From: Methanobacteriota archaeon
GTDB taxonomy: Archaea; Thermoplasmatota; Thermoplasmata; UBA10834
Length of the DNA stretch: 62,379 bases
Direction of reading: 5' to 3'
NCBI GenBank assembly: GCA_020348345.1
Contig: CP070748.1
Location: 35,964-98,342 of the forward strand
A model generated the notes under the pieces. The model saw nothing but the letters and a program-made list of their open reading frames with translations, made no database searches and was not told the origin of the DNA. The translations under genes were made by a program, and so were the position numbers. Position 1 is the stretch's first letter, and every line of letters begins with the position of its first letter. This document shows, piece after piece, positions 46,030-55,157 of this stretch.

Positions 46030-46466
46030 CCCTCATTCCCCCGAGCCTCGCTCAATGCCAACGCGCCCTCGGGGCAGGCCTTAATGCATTTCGGCTCGCC
46101 GCCACATAGATCGCACATGTAGGCGGTCTCGACGCCAAACTCGCCCTCGAAGAAGACTCCATCATATGGGCAACGCGGGATGCATGCCATGCAGGCAAAG
46201 CATCTGTGCTCGTCGAGCGTCCAGTACTTTCCCTCTTCGACGAATTCAAGAAGAGCGGACGGGCAGACGTCGCTTGGGGGACACTGATCACAATGAACAC
46301 AGACGATCGCTTTGTATGTTTCACCAGTCTTCTCGATCTTGATTCTCGATTTGCCTGTTGCCACGGTGGATTTCTTGGACGCGATGCATGCCTTCTCGCA
46401 TTCCCCACATCCGTTGCACTTGCCAGGGCTGAACACCAGCCCGAATTTCACCGTTCGATCGCTCAT
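46026..46466 (-). CDS. Polyferredoxin with four [4Fe-4S] motifs
   Basis: 146 residues with sixteen Cys in four cluster motifs: CNGCGECEKAC, CVHCDQC...C, CFACMACIPRC and CDLCGGEPKCIKAC. This HycB/AOR-linked ferredoxin type carries electrons between redox enzymes. It is a paralog of the ferredoxin at 48731-49135. ATG 46466 gives the start MSDRTVKFGLVF. It overlaps the aminotransferase gene by 4 bp and follows the AOR genes on the same strand. Confidence 0.9.
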   Translation of the reverse strand: MSDRTVKFGLVFSPGKCNGCGECEKACIASKKSTVATGKSRIKIEKTGETYKAIVCVHCDQCPPSDVCPSALLEFVEEGKYWTLDEHRCFACMACIPRCPYDGVFFEGEFGVETAYMCDLCGGEPKCIKACPEGALALSEARGNEG

Positions 46467-46877
46467 CTGCGCACCACTCTGAATTACCAAACCCACAACA
46501 ATCCATGAGGTCTGGCATTGTCAGGAAGCCAAGGCTCCTCGCCGTTTCGGATAAAGAACTGATGGCATATATATTCTTGGAGACCGAGGTATTTCAACAT
46601 TGGCTTTGTACAGTTTGCGAGGGTGCTTTATGGAGATTTTTCAGCCAATACTCGGTAATCGTTGAATTTTTCACATTTGACCGATGACTGTCGTGAGCCT
46701 TTCGACCACATAGATATCGACTATGAAAGTATTTTGAAAACAGGAAACACTATATTATTCTATATATATTATTACAGTTCTAAATACGGTCGGCTATACT
46801 TGCGCATGCATGCAGAAAAACGGCGGAATGGCCCGATGAGGTGAGCATCAGCCACCACATCTGGCCGTCGGGTTTGT
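46467..46877. other. 411-bp AT-rich intergenic region
   Basis: It separates AOR from the polyferredoxin-aminotransferase pair, all on the minus strand. It is much more AT-rich than its surroundings. It has TATA-like runs at 46566-46574 (minus strand AATATATATG) and 46750-46775 that could serve the downstream pair. Short plus-strand frames of 41-60 codons are present but look non-coding. Confidence 0.5.
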
Positions 46878-48725
46878 TCACTTCAAGTAGTCGAGACGCG
46901 CCGCGATGTCTCCCAGGCCCGAATCCTCCAGTGTCTTCTTCGTGGGCCGACCATCTTCGTCCCAGCCCCAGAGCTGGTAGTACTCTGCGAGCATCTTGTC
47001 GAAGGATTCGCGCGGGACAGCCTTGCCAGCGGTCTTACCGCTCGGCAGCGGCTCGGTTTCCATCCTCTCGGGCATGTCATCGTCCTTCTTCGAGAAACCT
47101 TCTCTCACGTTGAATGCCCTGACGAGGTTCCATACGCGCGTTCCCACGGCTACCAGCCAGCTCTCGTCGGCGGGTTGACCCGTGACTGCAGTGTAGTACT
47201 TCGCCATGCCCTCCGGGCTTACACCATAGAAGTCGCAGAAGACCATGCTCCACTTGTAGCTCTTCATGATCTGCTCTTCGTGGCATATCGCGGCCTTCCC
47301 TTCGGTGCTCCATGGATCACCGTCGCCATAGGCATCCGAGGCCACAGGCCAGGCTCGGTTGTGGTCTGCGCCCCTGTCCGATGTTGCATAGGCGAGGGCC
47401 ATCCCGATCGAGCCCCTGGGATCGTAGGCAGGATACTCGGAACCCTTGGCATGCACGACCAACTTCTCCGTGTCCTTGCCGATCTTCCTCGCTGCGAGCA
47501 GGGTTCCCTCTGCCAAAAGGTCGCCTATCTTCGACTTCCGTTCTGCGATCATCTCGGGCATCTTGGCGTACGCTTCCTCATTGCCGAACTTGAGTTCGAG
47601 GCCTCCTGTGTCCTCGTTGGTGATGATGCCCTTCTCGTAGATGTCCATGGCGAAGCCGACCGCCGCCCCTGCTGAGATCGTGTCGAGCCCAAGCCTGTCG
47701 CATTCCTCGGCGAATTTGACGACTGCCTCGATGTTCCGTATGCCGCAGTTCGATCCGGCGAGACCAAGCGTTTCGTATTCCGGCCCTTCGGTCGACGCTC
47801 CCTTGAACGCCCCATCCTTGACCTTCGCCCAGCTCCCGCATGCGATGCCGCATCCGAAACAGGCTTTCTTCCTGACGAATACCCTCTTCTTCAGGGCGTC
47901 GGAGTCGATTCCCTGGTATCCGTCAAACTGGCCGCTGTGCCAGTTATTGGTCGGCAGGATCGCAGCATCCTGACTCATGTCGACGATGATCGGCGTTCCG
48001 TCCGTCACCAGGCCGGCGTGCTCGGGGTTCTCTACGACGTCCTTCAGAAGCATCTCCTTTGCCATCTTGACGAACTCGTCCATCTTCGGCACTTCTACAC
48101 CGAGGGAGCCCTTCGCCACCACCGCTTTGAGGTTTTTCGAGCCGAAGACTGCGCCAGCGCCACCGCGCCCGGCATTCCTGGTTATGTCCGATGTGACGCC
48201 TGCTATCCTGGAGAGCTTCTCACCAGCCTGACCTATGCCGGCGACCCTGGCGGCCTTCTCACCAACCTCCTCTCTCAGCAGCTCCTCCGTCTTGAAGATG
48301 TCCTTTCCCCAGACGTTCTTAGCATCGCGTATCTCAGCCTTGCCGTCGTTGACCCAGAGATAGCTGGGCTTCGGCGCTTTTCCGTTCATGATCACCGCGT
48401 CGAAGCCTGCGTATTTCAGCTCTGGACCGAAGTATCCACCTGCATAGGTGTCGAGGAATGTGCCGGTCAGCGGAGACTTCGTGATGATCGCATATCGGCT
48501 TGTAAGAGGTACCATCGTCCCCACGAGCGGACCAGTCCATATCGACAAGACGTTGTCCGGTGACAGGGGATCCGTTCCTGGCTTGAGCTCTTCAAACAGA
48601 TAGCGTGCACCGAGACCTTTGCCTCCGATGAACTCCTTCGCCCATTCACGGTTCAGCGGTTCAACGGATGTCTTCTCGTTCGAAAGGTCGACTCTCAGAA
48701 CGTTTCCTGTATAACCATCGGCCAT
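46878..48725 (-). CDS. aor: Aldehyde ferredoxin oxidoreductase (tungsten/molybdopterin)
   Basis: 615 residues, the usual length. It oxidises aldehydes to carboxylic acids with ferredoxin as acceptor, using a bis-pterin W or Mo centre and one [4Fe-4S] cluster. Marks: GYTGNVLRVDLSNEK at the start, GARYLFEELKPGTDP, the pterin-binding TRNAGRGGAGAVFGSKNLKA, the cluster Cys in CFGCGIACGSW and in FCDFYG, and DPRGSIGMALAYATSDRGADH. ATG 48725 follows AGAGGTGATT. It begins 5 bp after the ferredoxin stop, so ferredoxin and AOR form an operon. The aldehyde is unknown. Confidence 0.94.
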   Translation of the reverse strand: MADGYTGNVLRVDLSNEKTSVEPLNREWAKEFIGGKGLGARYLFEELKPGTDPLSPDNVLSIWTGPLVGTMVPLTSRYAIITKSPLTGTFLDTYAGGYFGPELKYAGFDAVIMNGKAPKPSYLWVNDGKAEIRDAKNVWGKDIFKTEELLREEVGEKAARVAGIGQAGEKLSRIAGVTSDITRNAGRGGAGAVFGSKNLKAVVAKGSLGVEVPKMDEFVKMAKEMLLKDVVENPEHAGLVTDGTPIIVDMSQDAAILPTNNWHSGQFDGYQGIDSDALKKRVFVRKKACFGCGIACGSWAKVKDGAFKGASTEGPEYETLGLAGSNCGIRNIEAVVKFAEECDRLGLDTISAGAAVGFAMDIYEKGIITNEDTGGLELKFGNEEAYAKMPEMIAERKSKIGDLLAEGTLLAARKIGKDTEKLVVHAKGSEYPAYDPRGSIGMALAYATSDRGADHNRAWPVASDAYGDGDPWSTEGKAAICHEEQIMKSYKWSMVFCDFYGVSPEGMAKYYTAVTGQPADESWLVAVGTRVWNLVRAFNVREGFSKKDDDMPERMETEPLPSGKTAGKAVPRESFDKMLAEYYQLWGWDEDGRPTKKTLEDSGLGDIAARLDYLK

Positions 48726-48730
48726 TACAA

Positions 48731-49135
48731 TCACCTCTTGAGAACTCCCTTGGGGCACACCTCTATGCACTGAGGCGTTCCTCCGCATAGGTCGCACTTG
48801 ATGGCGTACGATTCAGAGGGGTCCAGCCAGCATCCTTCGTACGGGCACACCTCGACGCACATTCCGCAGCCAGTGCACTCTTCTCTGTCGACGTAGTACG
48901 TTCCTAAAGCTTCGTTGAGCTTGATCGCTTCTGCAGGACACTCTTCCACGCATGGATGTTCGTCGCATTGAGTACAATAGCTCAGCTTGACCTCACCGGG
49001 TTCTGGGTAAAGGTCCATCACGTTCATCATAGACTCGCTAGGGTTGAACTTGCCCACATGTGAGGCCGAACATACAAGTGCACACAACTGGCAGCCCGTG
49101 CATTTCTCAACCTCTGCCTTCAAGCCTTTGCTCAT
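48731..49135 (-). CDS. AOR-associated polyferredoxin
   Basis: 134 residues with four cluster motifs: CTGCQLCALVC, CTQCDEHPCVEEC, CTGCGMCVEVC and CDLCGGTPQCIEVC. It is the probable electron acceptor or relay for AOR and is similar in layout to the ferredoxin at 46026-46466. ATG 49135 has GGAGGA 8 bases upstream and was preferred over GTG 49138. Confidence 0.92.
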   Translation of the reverse strand: MSKGLKAEVEKCTGCQLCALVCSASHVGKFNPSESMMNVMDLYPEPGEVKLSYCTQCDEHPCVEECPAEAIKLNEALGTYYVDREECTGCGMCVEVCPYEGCWLDPSESYAIKCDLCGGTPQCIEVCPKGVLKR

Positions 49136-49421
49136 CACAGATTTCCTCCCAAATCAGAGTGCTCATACGAGGCTCGGCGGAAGTGAGACGTCGAATACGG
49201 CTCTTGCCAGAATCTGGCCATTCCCCTTGCGGCCGACCTCAATAGAGTCGCCCATAGGAACGGCGAAGGCGTATTAGTTATTGTCGGTTTTTCATTCGAA
49301 CGCCAGTCTCTCAGACAATCTTTCGAAATCGAAGGCAAATTACGGGAAAGCGTTATGTTCGGCTATTCCTATCGCCGGGTGGAGCCGCCGCCTGACGCAA
49401 TTCAAATAGGGATGCGAGCAT

Positions 49422-49727
49422 ATGACATCGGCGATTCGCAGGGTATTCGGCATGTTCTCGCTCAGAAAGGGAAAGGGAGCTTCGCGAGCGAAAGAATTGC
49501 AGATTGACACAGAGGAACTCACATACTCCAGTGATGAAGAGGCGTTCGAGTACAGAGACCAAAGGCTCGAGAGGACCGTCACGGAGGAGGATCTGTCAAC
49601 GATAGAGAACCTACTGTTGAAGGCAGACCTGAGGCCTCTCCCCCGGTGCCCTGAATGCGGCACCGCTGTCGGAAGTAGCCAGCGCAGCTGTCACACCTGC
49701 GGGGAGAGCCTCAGGAACGTGCTGTGA
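49422..49727 (+). CDS. Small zinc-ribbon hypothetical protein
   Basis: 101 residues. The N-terminus is basic and the middle is acidic, with a C-terminal zinc ribbon (CPECGTAVG, CHTCG). No family name is known. It precedes trmI on the same strand. Its short length and the ribbon suggest nucleic-acid or protein binding; that is inference. Confidence 0.65.
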   Translation: MTSAIRRVFGMFSLRKGKGASRAKELQIDTEELTYSSDEEAFEYRDQRLERTVTEEDLSTIENLLLKADLRPLPRCPECGTAVGSSQRSCHTCGESLRNVL

Positions 49728-49783
49728 CAACTCCGTGAATGTGTATCGTTCTGCTGTTCATGGGAATTTGTTGGGTGATCGTC

Positions 49784-50539
49784 TTGATCGAGGAGGGTTC
49801 GAGGGTTTTACTCATCGACGACCGCGGGAGAAGGCATCTCCTTGAAGCCGCGCAGGGTATGATCGAGGTGCGTTCGCTCGGTGTCGTCGACGGCACCTGC
49901 ATATGTCATTCGTCCTACGGCGACACCATCACAGTTGGAACGCGACGTCTGCTTCTGGTCCGACCTTCGCTGAAGGACATCCTGTCGACGGTCGAAAGAA
50001 AGGCCCAGATAATCCTGCCGAAGGATGGATTCACGATCCCACATCATCTGGATATTGCGTGCGGCAGCAAGGTCATCGAAGGAGGCGTGGGCTCAGGCGC
50101 GCTTACCATCGTGCTCCTTCGGTCGGTCGCTCCAGAGGGGAAGGTGTATTCCTACGAGCTCAGAGAGGATCACGCATCCGTTGCCAGGAGGAACGTCCGA
50201 AGGGCGGGGCTTGAGGGATGCTGGGAGTTGAGGATTGCTGATGTGTGCACCGCACGCATAGACGAGGAGGTGGACGCCGCCGTCCTGGATATGCCGAACC
50301 CATGGGATGCCGTGGAGAACATGCATCGAACGCTCAGACACGGAGGACATCTCTGCTGCTACGTTCCAAACGCGAACCAGCTCGAGTCGACCGTCAGCTC
50401 GATGCGTTGCTGCGGTTTTCGCGAGGTCGTCTCGATCGAGAATCTCCAGAGAGAGATGCTGGTCCACGAAGGCGGCGTGAGGCCCAGCTCCGAGATGGTC
50501 GGACACACAGGCTACCTCGCTTTCGGGCGGAAGCTGTGA
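49784..50539 (+). CDS. trmI: tRNA (adenine-N1)-methyltransferase TrmI
   Basis: 251 residues. It methylates A57/A58 of tRNA with S-adenosylmethionine. The N-terminal beta domain begins IEEGSRVLLIDDRGRR, the SAM site is VIEGGVGSGALTIVLL, and the acidic segment YSYELREDH and the catalytic DMPNPWDAVENM follow. TTG 49784 is chosen because it matches the usual archaeal start and has GGGTGATC four bases ahead; longer starts add hydrophobic residues that the family lacks. Confidence 0.9.
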   Translation: MIEEGSRVLLIDDRGRRHLLEAAQGMIEVRSLGVVDGTCICHSSYGDTITVGTRRLLLVRPSLKDILSTVERKAQIILPKDGFTIPHHLDIACGSKVIEGGVGSGALTIVLLRSVAPEGKVYSYELREDHASVARRNVRRAGLEGCWELRIADVCTARIDEEVDAAVLDMPNPWDAVENMHRTLRHGGHLCCYVPNANQLESTVSSMRCCGFREVVSIENLQREMLVHEGGVRPSSEMVGHTGYLAFGRKL

Positions 50540-50614
50540 GATTCGCGGGCAGAGGAGGCTCCGACCGTAAAGCTAAGTACACGCAATCATAATGCCGTCA
50601 GCGGTGACCGTATC

Positions 50615-50854
50615 ATGGCAGTCGCTGAGGTCAGGGTCACGCTGAAGAAGGGGGTGGCTGACCCAGAGGGAAGGAACACCCTGAAGGCCCTTGAGTTGCT
50701 CGGGTTCGAAGGCATCCGTGAGGTGCGCAGCGTGAAGGTGTTCGAGGTCGAGATGGGGGGCAGGAAGACGGAGGTCATGAAACGCGTAGAGGAGATGTGC
50801 ACGAAGCTCCTGGCGAACCCTGTCATTCACAACTACTCGATTGCGATCAAGTGA
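50615..50854 (+). CDS. purS: Phosphoribosylformylglycinamidine synthase, PurS subunit
   Basis: 79 residues. The small subunit that bridges PurL and PurQ. Marks: VRVTLKKGVADPEGRN, ALELLGFEGIREVRSVKVFE, KLLANPVIHNYSI. It precedes purL by 9 bp in a three-gene operon. Confidence 0.94.
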   Translation: MAVAEVRVTLKKGVADPEGRNTLKALELLGFEGIREVRSVKVFEVEMGGRKTEVMKRVEEMCTKLLANPVIHNYSIAIK

Positions 50855-50863
50855 GGTGGCTCG

Positions 50864-53200
50864 ATGTCGAGGGCCAGGCGTTATGTTCCCCAGGATGTTC
50901 CATTCGAGCTCAAAGAGATCAATTTAGAGGAAGCTTCAGATGACGACCTCCTGGAAATCAGCCGAGAGAGCGGGACCGGTCTCTCTCTCGATGAGATGCG
51001 GCGCATAAAGGACTACTTCGCTGCAAGGGGCAGGAGGCCGACGGATGTCGAGCTCCAATCGATTGGGCAGGCCTGGAGCGAGCACTGCTGCTACAAGAGT
51101 TCGAAGGTGTTTCTCAGAGAATATGTGTTCAGCATCACCAACCGTCATGTAATAGACCGCGGGGACGCGGGCGTCATGGAGTTCGACAGAGACCACGCCT
51201 ATGCCCTTCGAATCGAGAGCCACAACCACCCGAGCGCAGTGGAGCCGTACGGCGGAGCCGCAACGGGGATAGGAGGCATCCTGCGCGATGTGCTGTGCAT
51301 GGGCGCACGGCCCATTGCGCTAGTGGACCCTCTCTTCTTCGGCTCACTTGGCTATCCATCCTCCAGATTGCCCGAGGGCGTCAAGCACCCGAAGTATCTG
51401 CTCGGCGGCGTGGTGGCAGGCATCAGAGATTATGGCAACAGAGTTGGAGTGCCAACGGTGTCGGGAGGGCTGTGGTTCGATGACAGCTACGTCGGCAACT
51501 GCCTCGTGAACGTCGGGTGTGTCGGCATCGCCGAGAAGAAGGACGTGCGCAGAAACGCTGTGAAGGGACCCGGCGACGTTCTGGTGCTCGTCGGAGGCAG
51601 AACGGGCAGGGACGGCATTCACGGCGTCACCTTCGCCTCAGCCGTGCTGACCGAGGAGAGCGAAACCGAATCGAGAGGCGCCGTTCAGCTGGGGGATCCG
51701 ATCATGAAGGAGCCTGTGATGCATGCGGTCCTGGAAGCGAACGAGCGGAAGCTCGTAAACGGAATGAAGGACTTGGGAGGCGGAGGCCTATCATGTGTGG
51801 TTGGTGAGATAGCCCTGGCAGGCGGATGTGGGGCTGAGGTGGACCTCTCCAGGGTCCCTCTGAAGGAGGAGGGGCTCGCGCCATGGGAGATATGGATATC
51901 CGAATCTCAAGAGAGGATGATGCTGAGCGTCTCACCCAAGAACCTCGAGACGGTGCTCCACGTCTTCAAGCTCTGGGACGTTCCAGCGACACCGGTGGGG
52001 AAGGTCGTCAAGGAGAAGAGGGTCAGGCTCTTCTTCAGGGACGTGAAGGTCTTCGACCTTGAACTTGACTTTCTGACTGCGGGACCGGAATATTGCAGGC
52101 CTTGCGAGGCAGGCGAAGCATTGGAAAGAAGGAGGCGTGAGAGAAGGCCGAAGGCGAGCTCTAGATACGACAGGATGTTGTTGCGACTCTTATCCGACAG
52201 CAACATATGCAATAGAGATTGGGTCATCCGCCAGTACGATCACGAGGTGAGGGCGAATACCGTTCTCAAGCCGTTGCAGGGAAAGACAGGGTGTTGGTCC
52301 CACGGTGACGCGGCCGTGCTGAAGCCGGTCGAGGAGTCATTCAGAGGCCTGGCAATCGCCACCGCCTCCAACCCGTTCGCAGTCAACGTTGATCCGTACA
52401 GAGGCGGGAAGGCATGCGTCGATGAAGTGTGCAGAAACCTCGCCGCTGTGGGAGCGCGTCCGCATTCGCTGACCGATTGCCTGAACTTCGGAAACCCTGA
52501 GAAACCTGAAAGGCTCTGGCAGTTCAGAGAGGCTGTCAGAGGCATAGGCGAGGTCGCGAAGGAGCTCAACCTGCCCATACCCTCCGGGAATGTCAGCTTC
52601 TACAATGAATCGCCGAAAGGCTCAGTGCTTCCCACCCCAGCGATCCTTGGATGTGGATTAGTCAGGGACGTCAGGAAGTGCGCTACCTCGGACCTCAAAC
52701 GCGAGGGCAATCCATTGTACGTGGTTGGCACGACGTCGCAGGAGATGGGGTCATCTGCGTACTACAGGAAGACGAGGAGCTACTCCTCTCGGATCCCGAA
52801 TGTAGACATCCAGGCGCTCAAAGCCGGCCTTGGCATCGTGCTCGATGGTATCGAGCGAGGCTCGGTGGTAGCCTGCCATGACATTTCCGACGGAGGACTG
52901 GCAGTCGCCCTGGCTGAGATGTGCATCGGCGGAGGCATAGGTGCGGATGCCAGCCTGGCGGGCCTGGGCCGTATGAGGTCGGACACCAAGCTGTTCTCCG
53001 AGTCGACCAGCCGATGGCTGGTCGAGATCAGGAAAGGAAAGGAGCGGCAGTTGCCAAGGAACAGGGCTACCAGCGTAACGAAGATCGGGCATGTTGGAGG
53101 AAGTTCACTCAGGCTGACCTCCGGTAAGATTCTCGTCGATGTCGAGGTCGATGCGATGGCACGCAGATTCAACGAACCCCTGTGGAAGGTGGTTGGATGA
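50864..53200 (+). CDS. purL: Phosphoribosylformylglycinamidine synthase, PurL subunit
   Basis: 778 residues. The small-type PurL, which converts FGAR to FGAM with ATP and ammonia from PurQ. Marks: QAWSEHCCYKSSK (usually HCSYKSS), IESHNHPSAVEPYGGAATGIGG, GGRTGRDGIHGVTFAS, the linker to the second half, SVLPTPAILGCGLV and CHDISDGGLAVALAEM. GAGGTGG precedes the ATG. It overlaps purQ by 4 bp. Confidence 0.96.
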   Translation: MSRARRYVPQDVPFELKEINLEEASDDDLLEISRESGTGLSLDEMRRIKDYFAARGRRPTDVELQSIGQAWSEHCCYKSSKVFLREYVFSITNRHVIDRGDAGVMEFDRDHAYALRIESHNHPSAVEPYGGAATGIGGILRDVLCMGARPIALVDPLFFGSLGYPSSRLPEGVKHPKYLLGGVVAGIRDYGNRVGVPTVSGGLWFDDSYVGNCLVNVGCVGIAEKKDVRRNAVKGPGDVLVLVGGRTGRDGIHGVTFASAVLTEESETESRGAVQLGDPIMKEPVMHAVLEANERKLVNGMKDLGGGGLSCVVGEIALAGGCGAEVDLSRVPLKEEGLAPWEIWISESQERMMLSVSPKNLETVLHVFKLWDVPATPVGKVVKEKRVRLFFRDVKVFDLELDFLTAGPEYCRPCEAGEALERRRRERRPKASSRYDRMLLRLLSDSNICNRDWVIRQYDHEVRANTVLKPLQGKTGCWSHGDAAVLKPVEESFRGLAIATASNPFAVNVDPYRGGKACVDEVCRNLAAVGARPHSLTDCLNFGNPEKPERLWQFREAVRGIGEVAKELNLPIPSGNVSFYNESPKGSVLPTPAILGCGLVRDVRKCATSDLKREGNPLYVVGTTSQEMGSSAYYRKTRSYSSRIPNVDIQALKAGLGIVLDGIERGSVVACHDISDGGLAVALAEMCIGGGIGADASLAGLGRMRSDTKLFSESTSRWLVEIRKGKERQLPRNRATSVTKIGHVGGSSLRLTSGKILVDVEVDAMARRFNEPLWKVVG

Positions 53201-54027
53201 AGGTGAGCGATACCAGGGTCTGCGTACTGGTGATCGAGGGCACGAACTGTGAGGAGGAGTCATATCTTTGCTTCAAGCGATTGGGGGCGAGGCCCGAGAA
53301 GGTGCATCTCAAACAGTTGACAGGAACGGACGTGACATCAGACGAGAGACGCAGCTTGTCCGATTACCAGCTGCTTGTGCTGCCAGGAGGATTCTCAGCT
53401 GGCGACTACGTCCGCGCGGGCGCGATCTTCGCCGCAAGACTCAGGAGCAGGCTGTCGAAGGATCTAACGGAATTCGTCCGCGAAGGCAAACCGATCCTCG
53501 GCATCTGCAACGGATTCCAGATACTGGTCGAGACGGGCTTGTTGCCTGCTATGTCGGGCACGATGTCCGATGTTCCCGAAGCCGTTCTCGGCACCAATGA
53601 CTCTGCGCGGTTCGAATGCAGGCCTACGCTCCTGAAGAATGTCAACAACGGCAACTGCGTCTTCACTTCGAGGATACCGATTGGGAAAATAAGCCACATC
53701 CCATCTGCCCATGCAGAGGGCAAACTCATGTTCCCTGTTGACAGGGCGAAGGGAATCGTGAAGGAGTTGGAGGAGAATGACCAGATCGTATTCAAGTACG
53801 TCGACTCCGACGGAAGACTCGCGGGATATCCATGGTGCCCCAATGGCTCCACGGACAATATCGCGGGCGTGTGCAACCGTGACGGGAACGTATTCGGCAT
53901 GATGCCCCACCCCGAGAGAGTATTCTTCAGATTCACGCATCCGGACTGGACACGCAGCCCCGACGGAGCGGGCGACGGACGTGCCGTTTTCGAATCCGTC
54001 CTGGCATACATCTCTAAAAAGATGTAG
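53197..54027 (+). CDS. purQ: Phosphoribosylformylglycinamidine synthase, PurQ subunit
   Basis: 276 residues. The glutamine amidotransferase subunit that supplies ammonia to PurL. The nucleophile Cys is in ILGICNGFQIL and the catalytic His/Glu in MMPHPERVFF. FSAGDYVRAGAIFAARL is family typical. ATG 53197 overlaps the purL stop (ATGA). Confidence 0.95.
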   Translation: MKVSDTRVCVLVIEGTNCEEESYLCFKRLGARPEKVHLKQLTGTDVTSDERRSLSDYQLLVLPGGFSAGDYVRAGAIFAARLRSRLSKDLTEFVREGKPILGICNGFQILVETGLLPAMSGTMSDVPEAVLGTNDSARFECRPTLLKNVNNGNCVFTSRIPIGKISHIPSAHAEGKLMFPVDRAKGIVKELEENDQIVFKYVDSDGRLAGYPWCPNGSTDNIAGVCNRDGNVFGMMPHPERVFFRFTHPDWTRSPDGAGDGRAVFESVLAYISKKM

Positions 54028-54034
54028 GCGCGCA

Positions 54035-54691
54035 TCATAGAGAGACGACCAGCTCCACCTGGTCGCCGTCTTTGAGTCCCAGTGAACGGCGGAGATGATA
54101 CTTGCATATCACTTCGACGATGTCCGTATGGTGAGACCTAACAGGCAGCACGACAGCGCACTCCATGTTGTGAATCGACGCGAGGAAGCACTTGACATCG
54201 CCGAAAGTCCTTCCTTCCTTCTCGAAACCCTTGATCAGTATTCCTTCCGATTTCTTGAGAACGTCTATCTTGGGCAATTCGGGGGTCGCAATTCTGAGGT
54301 TGAGCGTCCCTTCGAAAGGTTTGAACCAGAGCTTCTTCTGGAACTGCTCGGCGTAGGCCTCCTGGTTAACGTAGTATTGCCCTTCACCGAGGCCCGACGA
54401 CACGACTCCGATGATCACGAGGTGATCCTTCATCTCGAATATTCGCTGATAATCTGAGTACTCCTTCCTCAGGAGATCGAAGCCCTTGTCGGTGAGCTTG
54501 ATTCTCTGCCGCCTTGCGCCCAGGTCTCTCTCAATGAGACCCTCGCCCAGAAGCTCAAGTATCTTCTTGGATGCGGATTGCTGACTTATCTCAAGGACAT
54601 TCCCAAGCTCTCTGGACGATATGGCGATGTAATCATGGACGCCACCCATCAAGGCGATGTGTTTCAGCGTGGCAATCTGCTTCTCGTGCAT
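54035..54691 (-). CDS. CTP-dependent riboflavin kinase with N-terminal HTH (RbkR)
   Basis: 218 residues. The N-terminal winged helix (SSRELGNVLEISQQSASKKILELLGEGLIER) is joined to the archaeal CTP-dependent riboflavin kinase domain (GLGEGQYYVNQEAY, PFEGTLNLRI, CFLASIHNMECAVVLP). Fusions of this kind act as kinase and as repressor of riboflavin genes. ATG 54691 follows AAGGACTAAC; TATA-like AAAAGATATTATGA at 54717-54730 is ~30 bp upstream. No riboflavin-synthesis gene is in the window. It converges with purQ. Confidence 0.9.
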   Translation of the reverse strand: MHEKQIATLKHIALMGGVHDYIAISSRELGNVLEISQQSASKKILELLGEGLIERDLGARRQRIKLTDKGFDLLRKEYSDYQRIFEMKDHLVIIGVVSSGLGEGQYYVNQEAYAEQFQKKLWFKPFEGTLNLRIATPELPKIDVLKKSEGILIKGFEKEGRTFGDVKCFLASIHNMECAVVLPVRSHHTDIVEVICKYHLRRSLGLKDGDQVELVVSL

Positions 54692-54716
54692 GTTAGTCCT
54701 TCGGATTAGCATTGCC

Positions 54717-54730
54717 TCATAATATCTTTT
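54717..54730 (-). promoter_or_regulatory. TATA-like box of the riboflavin kinase
   Basis: The minus strand reads AAAAGATATTATGA about 30 bp before ATG 54691. An RbkR operator could lie here if the gene regulates itself; none was identified. Confidence 0.45.
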
Positions 54731-54778
54731 CGACTATCGCATCGTGATACTGAGCTTGTTCACGGGCCTACCACGTCG

Positions 54779-55141
54779 TCAGTCTCCAGTCATCACGAGG
54801 TACCTGCCACTCCTCAGCCGCACCACAGGCATTCCCATCTCGGTAAGGCGGCCGATCAGCCCACGATCGTTCGTGACCACTGCAGCTCTACGACGGCGCG
54901 CGACATCGATTACACCATCGTCACCGCTCATTGATGTCTCTACGACCTGATACTTCGCCGACAACGCCAATGCAGCCTTCGCCTCACGGGATGTAAGACG
55001 AGATAGCTCCTCAACAACTGATGTTGGCACCAAAATATCTACATCACCCAGTAGTCTGGCAATCTCCTTGTCAATGTTCAGCTTGAACTGGAACGGCATC
55101 ATGAGTGCGTTCGTATCAAGAACCACACAGTCCGCCAACAT
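54779..55141 (-). CDS. PIN-domain protein (FCF1-like RNase)
   Basis: 120 residues. The PIN fold has acidic metal-binding residues in VVLDTNALMMPF, VVEELSRL, DDGVIDVA and TNDRGL. Archaeal genes of this type are often next to aIF2-gamma and S6e and are thought to process rRNA, like FCF1/UTP24. It follows aIF2-gamma by 16 bp on the same strand. Confidence 0.88.
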   Translation of the reverse strand: MLADCVVLDTNALMMPFQFKLNIDKEIARLLGDVDILVPTSVVEELSRLTSREAKAALALSAKYQVVETSMSGDDGVIDVARRRRAAVVTNDRGLIGRLTEMGMPVVRLRSGRYLVMTGD

Positions 55142-55157
55142 ATCTCACGTCCCACGT

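Noticed and set aside
46505..46687. Short plus-strand frames in the AT-rich spacer
   Set aside because: Unusual Phe/Tyr/Trp-rich composition, no ribosome binding site, and likely due to base composition.
49135..49338. 67-codon frame upstream of the AOR ferredoxin
   Set aside because: No ribosome binding site or family match; it covers the ferredoxin promoter region.
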